Shown here piece after piece: positions 24,069 to 35,745 of a stretch of 64,000 bases of DNA; within the stretch, counting starts at the first letter, position 1; every line of letters begins with the position of its first letter. Source of the DNA: Utricularia gibba (Eukaryota > Streptophyta > Magnoliopsida > Lamiales > Lentibulariaceae); assembly GCA_002189035.1 (NCBI GenBank), contig NEEC01000010.1, positions 558,001 to 622,000 of the forward strand. Direction: 5' to 3'. Made by a program: the position numbers and the translations under genes. The notes under the pieces were generated by a model, which was not told the origin of the DNA, ran no database searches, and worked only from the letters and a program-made list of their open reading frames with translations.

Positions 24069-26220
24069 TGGAATAACACATATTTTTGAGTATTTTAAGG
24101 TAGTAAAATGACTAATGTTTTGCTGCAAAACTTAAATTTTATTATGTATTTCTATGGTTTTACGACTAGAACCGCCGTTGCATCTTTTATTCCTAACTAG
24201 GACTAAATCGTAGATTTAGGGCCAATCATAGTTCTAATACTTCCTGATGACACACATTTTTCCTGGATTTTATAATACAAAATAGTTATATTTTATTGTG
24301 GTTTAGGTTAGATAAATGTGGTTTTTCATCTTTATGTGTGTTTAAGTTAATTTTGTGTGTTTATGTTCAAAAGTGGTCTAAATCCCTTGATTTAGTCCAC
24401 CACCTTTGTTACTAATGTTTGACTAAGTTCAGTAAAGAGTTCAGCCAAAAAATCAGGCTTACAAATGTGTGGAACAAGTGAAAAAGGGTGCAATACCCGA
24501 AGAGAGACAAAGAGCACTGTTCTGCCACTGCATGCAGTCTGCAAGTTCAGGGCGGGAACAGTGATGAGGTTAGGAACAGTGCAATGGAGTGAAGGAGGGG
24601 AGATATTTTTCGAAAAGGAGAGAAAGCGGGAACAATGGACAGATGCGACTAGCAGAGAACGCACGCAAGGGGGCTTCTCCCCCAACGCGAAAAATACCAA
24701 CCAGAAGAGGGGAAGAAGGCCCTCATTGTCAAGAGCAGCATCAGAGCCCAATCCAGCGCTACTGTTCCGCGCCGTGGATAGTATCAATCAGGCGACAGAA
24801 CAATCTTTATTTTCTTTCCGTTTTCTGAACGTTTCGAGTTTTTGTACCTGATTTGCTTACAATGTTTCTGTTCTTTTCACTACATTATTTTCCAAGTATG
24901 GGTAGCTAAAGCCTTAGGGATGCCTTAAGGTGAAGTAAGATGGTGTGTGCTTAGGGTTAATAATGAAATTTATGTTTGTTCCTTAGCTCTTGTTTCTATC
25001 AATCCATGGGTAGACCTAAGGAGGGGAATAAGTAGTTTTACAACTAAGATGCTTGGTTTAGAGGTAGACCAAAAAATCAAGACGAGAGCAATAGGTGTTA
25101 GTCCGGGGTAGAACCAGTAGAAACAGATAGACCTAATTGCAATGTTGGTTATAATATTGAGGACTAGCGTAGCCGAAAATATGATGAATGACTTGGGTAG
25201 ACTTAGGTTATTTGAAGTTGTGAGTGTAGGAACATGGTAAATTAAATTAAGCACCTTAGCATAAGTTCACCTGCAGATCCTTAAGGCATCTTCATGTTAT
25301 TCTGAGATAGAACCAGTACTTATTGCCTTTCGCATTGAAACCTAATTCCGTTTACTGAACTTACTTGCCATTACTAGTCCAAGCTTAGACTAAGATCTAT
25401 TGTTATTCCTTATCATGCATTTATTAAAACACTTAGCAAGCATAAGCTCTTCGTGATCGACCCCCACATCTATTATACAAGTTTTCTAAATTTGTATTTT
25501 GTGTAGATTATGGCTTATAAATTTATTTTATACAGAGATTTACTTTATTTGCAACGACATTGTTAAAATTTCCATTTATCACTTCCCTTAAGCAATGTTG
25601 TGTATGTAAGTGAACCAAATTCCAAGAAGCCGAAAGAGAATAGTAAAGTGCTAGTAGGTAGGGACAAAATCTGAAAAAGAAAGAACACCAAAATCCAAGG
25701 AGATAGAGATTGGATTTTGGAAATTATGAGAAATAATGAAGAGTGAAAAAAATATCTGAAGGATCTTGAACAACACGCCATAGACTTTTAAGTGGGAGAT
25801 TTGGAGAAAAACTCACAAGAAAAACGAAGAAAATGAACCAGAACCAATCCTCCTTTTTGAATATTTCTTTCGATTATGCAAAACATTACTCTTAGCTCAG
25901 AAAGTTTTAGCTTTTCCGTGCAACTGCTTATGATTTAAGTCACTGCATGTTTTGTTGTTTCTTTTCATGCTGTTAAGTTGTAGAACGAAGATAGTTTTCA
26001 TGCTATGTTATGAAAGTGTTTTCTTTTTCTTTAATATAAATGACTAGGCACTTGGGAGTGCCTTAGGATAAAAGGGGATGATAAGCACTTAACTCCTTGT
26101 ATTCGACTCTAATCCATTTTACTCATATTATTCGTATGATTTGTTGTGAATTAGGATTATAAATTGTATTTGATAGAAGAATTTCTAATTTAATGACGTT
26201 GCATAATTTTTCTTTTATCA
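24069..26220 (+). repeat. 3' LTR (family II) of the Athila-like element, split by a nested LTR
   Basis: It begins with a slightly altered end (TGGAATAACACATATTTTTG) and finishes CATAATTTTTCTTTTATCA. A family IV solo LTR occupies 24245-25581. Without it and one 5-bp duplication the LTR is about 810 bp. The sequence on either side of the insertion joins in register with other family II copies, for example 42313-42834. Confidence 0.88.
24245..25581 (+). mobile_element. Solo LTR, family IV, nested in a family II LTR
   Basis: A 1,337-bp unit from TGATGACACACATTTTTCC to TTTCCATTTATCA. An exact 5-bp target duplication, CTTCC, flanks it at 24240-24244 and 25582-25586. This copy, with the one at 44827, defines the family IV termini. 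Open frames of 79-131 codons within it occur on both strands and have no domain, so I do not call them genes. Confidence 0.94.
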
Positions 26221-26225
26221 TTGAT

Positions 26226-28394
26226 AAATCTTTTTTATTCATCCTACTTTATGGTTTATATTACAATTTTTTATTTTTAATTATTATTATTTTTATCATT
26301 AAAATTAATCGAAAAAAATAATTTTTTGATTAATAGTAACTTAGAAGAAACTAATTTATCTTAATATACAATAGCTTACATTTCAATAAAAATAAAAAAT
26401 AGGCATTAAAATCATCATTTCAAACTAATAAGTATTTTTAACATAAAAAGTAGCATTTAACATAATTGACATTCAATAGATTTGTATTTGAGCAACATTA
26501 GTCCCTCATTGGAAAACCTAATTCAACCCAATCTTCCTCGCTCATGAGCCCTCAGTTGGTGACCTCTCCCATATACACCTTTCCCATGTTCTCAACGTAG
26601 TATGACTCACAAGTAGCCCTGGGCATAAGTAGGAGTTGATTTGAGTAACTTACAGGTTGACTCATACAGAATGAATATGAGTGACTCATATTTGTATTTA
26701 TTGAGTATGAGTCGAGCCAAGTATTTTTTTTATCCAAGTTTGATCCGAGTCAACTATACCATTTAATGCACACACAATGTTGTTCACTTTTTTTTTTTCA
26801 TTTTGCAAGTTATGACAAGTATTGATTAACATATACGCGGTGTTACACACTACTTTTATTCTTCATAAATTATAACAAACATCTATTTAATACACACATG
26901 GTGATGCATATTACTATTACCGAAAATTATTACAAGCATCACCTAACTTGTACCTTAAATATATAACTCGGGACAACTTGTAATATGAGTTGAGTCCAAA
27001 TGCCCTGCTCGTAACTCCAGGAGTTTATTTTTTTTTATCTAACTTGTTGAATTCGACTCATGATTCGACAAGTATATACTCATGCTAAGGAATACTCACG
27101 AGGGTTTGGCATTGCTCGCCTGTCCAAATTTCAGCCATCGAGGTTGTCTACCCATCCTGAATTGTGAGCATCAGCATTGCTTACCCATTGCATCATTGGC
27201 AAGTCCAACACTGCCAATTGCATTGTCATAAGTCATGATGGCTGACGATCTTGCCCATTGGTAAAGCACCTTGGCCATGCACCACTTGCGTCAACTTTGA
27301 GCTCTGTAGATCTAACGTCGATGTAGGCCCATTCAATCAGGCCTCATCTTGATCTGGGCTTCTCCATCGACCTCGAGATGATCTACTTCTAGTGGGCCTA
27401 GATGCAGGCTATAAGCCAAACCCAAAATATCGCTCCCCTAGCCAAGGTAAGTTCAAAGCACATTTTGAAGTCACCATATAGCAATTCAGGCTATCCAATC
27501 AGACCATGATAGTGCACCAATAATATCTAGGCACAATTTTGTACAATTCAACTAATTGATATGGCCTTCAAATTGACCCAAGAAAGTCTATCTAGTTAGT
27601 TCTAAGTCTAATTAAGTGTATCTAGTTAGATCTATGCCTAATCAATGTGGCCATCAATTTTGTTCTTGGCTTGAACCTTGTGTACAAATTTAAGACATTT
27701 TCAGAAAAAAATAGGTTTATTAATATAAAACTAATATATTGAACTTGCAAAAGTTAACGACTTATACTAATGCATGTCTCGTAAACCTTGTGTGGTCAAT
27801 ATAGAAATTTACTAGATTGAATGAACCCTCAGAATAAATAATAATATTTTCATTAGTTGATCTACATTCTATTTCAATATTTCATAAAGTTGTGTTATGT
27901 TCTTCATTAACATTTAAGTATTACTATATTAAAACTTTAAAAGTCATTATTAAAGAATTCTCTCTCAAGTATGAATCACTATCATCTGGATTGTAAAATT
28001 AATTTCCAATCTGATATATAAAATATGAATGATGTTTAGATCATTTTACACTTACTAACACCTATATCATCATTAATTTTAGATGGATTGCGAGTTTTGT
28101 AGATGTGCAAAGCATCACACCGTGTGCCAAACATACAAAATTCCGTGTATTTCATGCATAGAGTGTTTCTTATGTGTCAAGCATTTAATGTACTGAGTGT
28201 GAATGAGTGTGCCGTAGAATGTTGTGAGTGTGCTAAGAGAGGAGTGTCTTGAGTGCGCTGTAGAGTATTGCGAGTATGTTAAGAATTTAATGTCTCAAGT
28301 ATGCCAAACTTATGTCTTCCCGAGTGTGGCTATAACCGAGTGTAAAGTTTGTGGGGGTTTTTTTTGAATTTTATTACAATACATAGTCAGCATT
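26226..28394. other. Unassigned sequence
   Basis: No gene is recognised. 26600-27080 has repeated 'gagtcgac/gactca' type words and begins near 'tagccctgggca', a form seen at some plant hAT ends. I could not find a matching second end. 27100-27470 is less AT-rich but has no usable open frame. 28090-28330 repeats GAGTGTG-like words. Confidence 0.35.
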
Positions 28395-28399
28395 ATTAG

Positions 28400-29589
28400 T
28401 GATGGTAATTCTGCAAGTGCACAGAAACCGTCGAAGTAATAAAATAAGATCGTATCCACAGAGAATTGATATTGAAATATTCTTTTCAAACAAAGATTCA
28501 AAAAGATCGAAAACAAGAGAAATATTTGATTTTGAAGAGAATAAGAAAAGTGGCTTTGGATCTAAGATCCACCTTACTTGAAACTCGCCCTTGCGTGTGT
28601 GCAAACCTTGAGAGCTGACATGCTTGTACAAGCTTTGGGGGTGTTATGCTAAAATAGTGCTACTCGATGACCGTTATAGCACCGTCCCTTATTTCGTGGG
28701 ATTATGAAATCAACCACGCCACCAGAGCCATTTCATCTATTGAGATAACCCATTTTTCCCCACACCCAAATCTAACCCCTACACCTCACACCTTGCAGAC
28801 AGATTAGACAGAATGTGCCTTACCAACAATGTCCGATTGAGCCCTTCTCCTTAGGTGCTTGAGGCCAATCTTTGATTCTCCCACACTCCTTTAGGGCTAT
28901 ATGGTACTAAAGATCACGTTGGTAAAGAAAACGTTGTGAAAAACAAAATCAGACCTTAAATTAAATGTTGAAAAACATGGTAAGACAGTCACACGCGCAA
29001 AACTTGCGCAAGTAAGGCTTCACAGCAGATCCTCAGCCGCAAGCGCTCACACGCGTATACTTGACTCTAAACAACAAAAGTTGATGAAAAATGAAGGGAA
29101 AGGAATCCAAAACATGCTAGACTCAACTCTAAACCCTAGATTGACTCTCTGGTCGTTCATCACTTTGACTCCCTTTAGGTCTTCGCGTTTGGATCTTTAT
29201 ATAATGGTGGGGATTTGTCGGGCTTTCTTGATGGGCTCGCATCAAATCTTCTATCCGAATCTTTGAAGATTAGATACAAATCTTCTAGGATGAGATCCAA
29301 TTTCTCCAAGATAAGATGCGAATCTTATTTTATCCGAGAATCTTTGACCGAGTCTTCATCCGGGTAGACCAAATCTTAGCCTTCATCAAAGTAGCTCGAA
29401 AATCCTCCAAATTATTCCAAATTCGTCCTGAAAAATCACAAAACACACTTTCCCTCAAAAAAGATCAAAGTGGTATGAAAGATATAAAATTCTTCTAAAA
29501 ACATAAGGAAAGTGAGGTAAAAAGAATGCAAAACTCATCTAACAAAGTCCTAAAAAATACAAATATAAGTGATACAAAATCACTTATCA
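28400..29589 (-). mobile_element. Solo LTR, family I
   Basis: A 1,190-bp unit with the same plus-strand ends as the copy at 3246 (TGATGGTAATTCTGC to CACTTATCA). It is flanked by an exact target duplication, ATTAG, at 28395-28399 and 29590-29594. It is nearly colinear with the 3246 copy along its length, so these two are the most similar of the three family I copies. Confidence 0.94.
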
Positions 29590-29594
29590 ATTAG

Positions 29595-31080
29595 ACAAGA
29601 TGTATCCAAGTGTAGTTATTCTTTGTATTATATCTTCAAAGTTTTTATGAATGTTATATCTCAATTTCTTTTCTAGGTGTTTCCTTAGACTTTAAATAGA
29701 GGCTTTCCAAGCATCATTGAGTGTGAGTATGTCTTAGTCTCATCAAGTGAAAATGGATGTAGCAGATTTGGTAGAGGAGAAGAATCCAATTTTTGGGATG
29801 GAATCGATGTTTTTGTATCTGATTTGATGACTTAGGGTCGATTTTGGACAATCACAAAAGCGATAAAAAATATTAAAGATTTTTACGTGAAAACTGCTAT
29901 GATGGAAGATCATAGAATTTGGGAAGCTCATTGAAGAAGTTTTCATTAGGAAAAAAAAAAAGAGAGGATTACAAACTAAGCAACTAATGCAAAATGCCTT
30001 CCTTCTCAATGGAACTCCTATTTTTAGAGGAGATCTAGCCAATCGGTTATGAAAGAGTTAGTTACTTTCTCCATTTGATAGGATATGTTTGATCTCATTT
30101 ATGATCCTACTGATAGATAACCACTGCATGTTTTGAATTTGTATAAATTAACTGTTTTTTCAAACTATCCTAGAGTGACAGGGATCTGATGCTTCTTTTT
30201 TCCTATTTTCTTCAAGGATGTATTTGCTTTATAGGTTGTCTTGGACCGATTTGCGCTTGTTGACCGATTTATTGTTTGTGGGCTGATTAATTATTACTAT
30301 TATGTTTGGTAGCTGATTTTCATCCTATGGCTGATTCATGTGAAGTTTAATGCATTATGTTTTTGTCATGATTTGAAGATTAAATCTAATCTAAGACTAA
30401 TACAACTCTATAATAAAATACAGTAAAATAATAAACATGTGAATTTGATTACTATCTAGAATAAGATACTGCAATGTCTTAAGACTTGTAGGAGTAACAT
30501 GCTTATTACTATACTTATCCCATTCAATCAATTAACCACTCATCTAATAAAGAAAAAGTTCAAATCTACCTACATTTTTGTTTTCTCTCAATTTTTGATT
30601 TATCTCTAACTAGAGTTGTTTAATATGAAAATCATTACTTATCTCTCTTGGATCTATCTTGCTTTGATAAGAAATTAATGTGATTATTGAACTAATATAG
30701 TCTAATGAGCAATAATCATGCACACTCTCTTTTGTATCAAAACGTCATATGCATTTAGCTATTCATGATGATGGAAGATAAAACAAGTTCATCACATAAC
30801 ATGAAAAACATATTCATGTCATAGATTGGCAAAGAGAAAGTAAACAATAACAAGAAATTAAAATAGTTTCCAATAAAGTGCTAAAGTAGTATTCTTTATC
30901 TACTACAGGTTGGGAGTAGTGTTCCTATCGAAGAGTAAATTCTGCAGGTTAAGTTGTGATACGAAGAGTAAAATAATTTAGTGTTACCCGAGTTGACGAA
31001 GGCTGTGGACCCACTCTGGAAAAGATTTTTCCAGCAGGGAATCATTTATTAAAATTTCGTCCCCTAGCCAGCTAATCTAG
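29595..31080. other. Unassigned intergenic sequence upstream of pyruvate kinase
   Basis: No gene is recognised. Short broken frames occur at 29740-30040. 30380-30900 is AT-rich and has short resemblances to LTR family words, but no termini. The last few hundred bases are likely to include the pyruvate kinase promoter. Confidence 0.35.
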
Positions 31081-31443
31081 GTGACACGTGGCGGCACGGC
31101 CGGCTTTCTTCTCCCTATTTTTCTGGCCTATTTTTATATTAATTTCGGAAATTCCGGTCAATGTCATAAGATCTCGTTTATTAGTTGGTGTTGTTTCCTC
31201 GATATTTATGTATTTCTTTATTTATTTTCTTTGGTTGTTGGAATTTTCACGGTTTTAGTGCGAAAACGTTGGGTGGGGCGGGCTGCGCCATGGGCTTGGA
31301 ACCATATTCGGTTGTTTAAAAAGAGGTGCCGTGACTGGTGTTGTTGTTCCCCTGGTTTTTCTCCTCCTCGAAGGCTTGAAGAGCACGAAAGGGCGTTCTA
31401 ACAGGATACCCTTCTTCCGAATATTTGAATCTGTGAACCAAAC

Positions 31444-34400
31444 ATGCATTCTAATCATCTGTTGCTGGAGGAGCCCATACGGATGGCTACTATTTTGGAG
31501 CCATCCAAAGCGGTGAGAGTTTGATGCCTTTGGTGTTGCAGATCTGTGGTTTTCCGTGGTGGGTATGGGTTTTGTTTCACTAATACGGTTTTTTGGACGA
31601 CAGAGTTTCTTCCCTGCAATGACGAAGATCGTGGGGACCTTGGGTCCGAGTTCTCGATCGGTTGAAGTTATCTCCGCTTGTCTTAAAGCTGGGATGTCAG
31701 GTAACCGACTTAGAATCCTGTTTTTTTTTTTTTTTCTTTTGCAGTGTTTTGACGTGTTATTATTAAATCTTTGTGTGCGTGTGTGTGTGCTTGGCAGTGG
31801 CAAGATTCGATTTTTCATGGCGTGATGCAGAGTATCATCAGGAAACCCTGGAAAATTTGAGGGCCTCTGTGAAGAGTTCTGGGAAACTCTGCGCTGTATG
31901 TGTTTATTCTTGACATCATTAGTTTTTTTTTTCCGCATGGACGGTCCGCCTCTATTCGTTTTTGTTTTATTCCGAGAAAAATAAACACTTGGCGTATAAA
32001 TGAAGGGTTCTTAGTCACGTCTCAATTATGGCAATTCTTGGAAACCAATTTTGTTTGGTTTCTTGATGAGTTACTAGTGATCTTCTAATATGATCATTTG
32101 ACTTTTGGAACCTTGTCAAACAATGATCTCTTATAACTTTGTGCAGATCATGTTGGACACTGTTGGCCCTGAGTTGCAAGTGGTCAACAAAAGTGAGAAG
32201 TCAATAACGCTTAAGTTGGATGACAAGGTTATTCTCACTCCTGATCAGGGTCAGGAAGCTTCAAATGAATTATTGCCAATCAACTTTGGTGGATTAGCCA
32301 AGGTGAGGCTGTTTTATTTATTCCTCTGTATGTCTTGTTAGCATTGCTCCAGGTGTCTTCTGATCATTGTGAGAATCAGAGCCCTTCGGATACTCAATCT
32401 ATCCCATTACATTTGTAGATAATAATCGCACTCCCTGATTCACTTATCCTCGGATGTCTACAGGCTGTGAAGAAGGGAGATACTATTTTTGTCGGACATT
32501 ACCTTTTTACAGGAAGTGAGACTACTTCAGTTTGGCTCGAGGTTGATCTCAAGATGAATTCTGATTATTGCATTTTTCTTATGTAAATGATGCAATGGCT
32601 GTTTTCCTTTTTTTTTTTTTTTTCTTGCTGGATAAAGCATTGCATCCTTTTTTTAGAGTTGTATTTGGGTCATGCGGATTGTTTGTTATTTGTTCCACCT
32701 ACTCATATACGTTGATGTTGTCTGTTTCCATGATCAGGTGGATGAAGTCAAAGGTAATGATGTTGTTTGTGTTATCAAGAATTCGGCAACATTAGCTGGA
32801 TCCTTGTTTACGTTGCATGCCTCACAAGTTAAAATTGATCTGCCCACTCTATCTGAAAAGGACAAAGAGGTGAGAAAGAAAAGCATCATGTTGGAAATGT
32901 TGTTCAGTTTACTTGAACGACTAGACTGCAAATTTGAGCAGTTCCCATGTTTTATTTCCTCTCGAAAAGTCTCATTTCATTTGACAGGTTATTAGTACAT
33001 GGGGTGTTCAGAACAAGATAGACTTTTTGTCATTGTCATATACGCGCCATGCTGAGGACATTCGCCAGGTATGTTGTGAAATATGTAATTTCTTTGCACT
33101 TTTAGCCCATATTCTCCTCCATTCTTATGATATATATATATATATGTGTGTGTGTGTGATGGCCCTTAGGTACGGGAGCTTCTTAGCAAACTTGGTGATC
33201 TAAGCCAGACTCAAATATTTGCTAAGATAGAAACTGTTGAGGTGAGAGTATTCTGATCATCATAAACGATTATATTTCGTATTTAATAGCTCACTGCCAG
33301 TTTTATTTGTGTCGTGTGCGCAGGGTTTAACGCATTTTGATGAGATCCTTCAAGTGGCAGATGGTATCATTCTTTCCCGTGGTAATCTTGGTATAGATCT
33401 CCCACCAGAGAAGGTTAGATGAGTTTGAGTGAAATCTTTATTACCTGCCTTATTTAAGTGAAATGTGTTTCTATGGTATTATGGCATCATCCAATATCTT
33501 CCTAATCTCATCTTGCTGCTGCATTTTCCATTTATATGTGATGTAGCTACAGGAATCTTTCTTACTTTCTTGTAGGTGTTCTTGTTCCAAAAGTCTGCTG
33601 TCTACAAATGTAACATGGCCGGAAAGCCAGCAGTGGTAACTCGTGTTGTTGATAGCATGACTGATAATCTAAGGCCAACTCGTGCTGAGGCAACTGATGT
33701 TGCCAATGCTGTTTTAGATGGTGAGTTAAAACATCAAATGCCATAGAACAAAAGACAAAACTCCATCGACTAAAAATGTTCGTTTTCATTTATATGTTTC
33801 AGGATGTGATGCAATTCTTCTTGGTGCCGAGACATTGCGTGGATTGTACCCAATAGAAACAATTACTACTGTAGGCAAGATATGCTCTGAGGTGAAACCT
33901 AAATCCCATCATGCATCAGATTTCCATGCGATGCTTGTTTTTTCATGATCACTTTGATATTATCCCTGCTTTCTCTTCTGGGCAATGTTTACTGACGTCC
34001 GTTGTCTGCATTTTTAATGTAGTCTGAAAAGGTTTTTAATCAAGATCAGTACTTCAAAAATACTGTCAAATTTGTTGGTGAACCTATGACCCACTTGGAA
34101 TCTATTGCATCTTCTGCTGTAAGAACAAGATCCGGGGTTCTTTTTTTTTTTTGTGAATTCCTTCTCAATGTGTTCTGGGTATTTGCATAGTCTTATACCT
34201 ATCTCGCTGTCAGGTACGAGCTGCCATTAAAGTAAAAGCGTCTGTTATCATATGCTTTACCTCCTCCGGAAGGGCGGCTAGGCAAGTGAAGGATCATTCT
34301 AAATGCCATAAAATGATCCATCCTGTGGGATAGTCATTGTAACCTTTTTTCCATGTGCGTAGGTTGATTTCAAAGTATAGGCCTACAATGCCTGTTCTGT

Positions 34401-34838
34401 CTGTTGTCATCCCTCGCCTCAAGACAAATCAGTTAAGGTGGAGCTTTAGTGGAGCATTTGAGGTATCATCGAGAATCTCCATGCCATCCTCCATCTGTCG
34501 ATTCTTGGTGTCTTCTTGTGATTGATTTATGGAGCCATCCCTGACTTTCAGGCAAGGCAGTCACTCATAGTACGGGGCCTTTTCCCTTTGCTGGCGGATC
34601 CTCGGCACCCCGTAAGTCGTTCTCCTCCGCACCATCGTCATCCTATGCATTTGTCTTGAGCCATTTTGGTTGTACGGTGATGCAGGCCGAGTCAACAAAC
34701 TCGATGGATGAGTCAGTTCTTAAGGTGGCACTCGACCATGGAAAAGCTGCTGGAGTCATCAAGTCGCACGACCGCGTGGTCATCTGCCAGAAAGTGGGAG
34801 ATGCTTCTGTCGTGAAGATAATCGAGCTTGAAGACTGA
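31444..34838 (+). CDS. Cytosolic pyruvate kinase, 16 coding exons
   Basis: It converts phosphoenolpyruvate and ADP to pyruvate and ATP, the last step of glycolysis, in the cytosol. Exons: 31444-31512, 31604-31700, 31798-31895, 32147-32302, 32464-32541, 32738-32869, 32988-33068, 33170-33241, 33324-33413, 33576-33720, 33803-33891, 34023-34118, 34214-34281, 34363-34462, 34552-34611, 34686-34838. They join in phase to 1,584 nt, or 527 residues, a usual length for plant cytosolic isoforms. The start [20 protein letters not shown] is the typical plant cytosolic N-terminus with no transit peptide. Visible motifs are [40 protein letters not shown] (catalytic lysine region), [17 protein letters not shown] and GETL-type LGAETLRG. 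The C-terminal domain ends KIIELED. Splice sites are GT-AG except after exon 13 (GC-AG). No lesion was seen. The splice model is read by eye, and a 5' untranslated intron is possible. Confidence 0.97.
33131..33158 (+). repeat. (TA)n(TG)n microsatellite in pyruvate kinase intron 7
   Basis: A run of TA dinucleotides passes directly into TG dinucleotides about 11 bases before the acceptor of exon 8. It is simple sequence and likely to vary in length between individuals. Confidence 0.9.
34282..34362 (+). other. GC-AG intron 13 of pyruvate kinase
   Basis: Exon 13 ends ...GCGGCTAG and the intron begins GCAAGT, the strong consensus expected of GC donors. It ends TGCGTAG before GTTGATTTC. Only this junction keeps the reading frame and the conserved protein sequence [12 protein letters not shown]. 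No GT donor nearby would do so. Confidence 0.9.
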
Positions 34839-35745
34839 CTGCTGCTCTGTTGTCGGCAAATTTTGATCGAATGCGGCGTATTTTTGCGACCAAGGAACCC
34901 TCGGGTGTTCGAAACTGAAACTGACCGCATCATTAGGTAGCGCAGCTGCTCATTTCTCGGTTGAGCTATCTACAGTGAGCTAGCAATAACCTAAATCATA
35001 TCAGTTTTATCACAACACTTGTTGCCGTTATGCAAGCCGTTTAACCTGTTCTTCTATGCCATCCACTCCGTGTAAAGAGTATTACAGAAGGTTCGGGTGA
35101 ATAGGCAAGTGAGGGAAAGGAGGGAGCAACAACAAAATGGGAATTGCTTACCTCAAGTGTGAAGCAGTGCTTCCTCGTGATCCTGGCCACAATAATGAGG
35201 AAGCAAGTGATTCGCCAGTGGAAAGGAGCTCGCTCCACGTGCGGTGTTTTTGTTAACGAATGTCTGATTTCCTGTTCAACCATGGATCCATGCTCATGCC
35301 TTCATGTCCATGTATCACGAGCTGCACCCATGTCTACCACACCACAGATGCTGACGACACATGTCCGTGCATATCACTGTTTTAGAGTAACCATGAGACG
35401 GGCAGTGTCTGCTGAACACGGAGCCAGGTGAATTTCCCTTATGAGCCGCCACATCCTGGACCTGGGGGCACATCAAAAATAGTAAGCGTCTCCAGCTGAG
35501 AAGAAAGCATGGAAAACAAGGCAGACTTACTTCTCAACATACCAGAGCCGTGGCTAAGCCACCACCGTTGTCTCTCTTCCTTCACCCTCAGATACCGTTG
35601 AGAGTCGGAACACAAAATAAATTGAAGAAAAATGCAGGAATATTTGTGTTTCCGGATTGCCGAATGGAAGCAAAACAGACTGCTGTTTATTACATGAACA
35701 GATTCTACGGGATGGCACAGATCCATCCCCATTATTCGCTGCTGG
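34839..35745. other. Intergenic space between two convergent genes
   Basis: It holds the 3' untranslated regions and terminators of pyruvate kinase (+) and the trihelix gene (-), which point toward each other. No other gene is recognised. The small open frames seen are on both strands and lack domains. Confidence 0.6.

Larger units (their letters stand above)
17894..26220 (+). mobile_element. Athila-like Ty3/gypsy retrotransposon, near full length, dead
   Basis: The 5' LTR (17894-18465), primer site, gag with zinc knuckle, protease, reverse transcriptase, RNase H, integrase remnant and 3' LTR (24069-26220) occur in the order gag-PR-RT-RH-IN, which is diagnostic of Ty3/gypsy. Flanks are TAGAT (17889-17893) and TTGAT (26221-26225), a target duplication with one mismatch. 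The coding region has many stops. A family IV solo LTR is inserted in the 3' LTR. The 1.4 kb between integrase and 3' LTR (about 22,650-24,068) has no recognisable frame. In complete Athila elements an env-like frame may lie there. Confidence 0.88.

Noticed and set aside
24392-24851. Overlapping open frames of 131 and 128 codons on opposite strands
   Set aside because: Both are inside the family IV solo LTR. The sister copy at 44827 does not keep either frame, and no domain is visible.
26600-27120. Non-autonomous hAT element starting at tagccctgggca
   Set aside because: I could not find the complementary end or an 8-bp target duplication.
31255-31938. Minus-strand open frame of 227 codons
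   Set aside because: It lies opposite the pyruvate kinase leader and exons 1-3, has no domain, and its composition is that of an antisense shadow.
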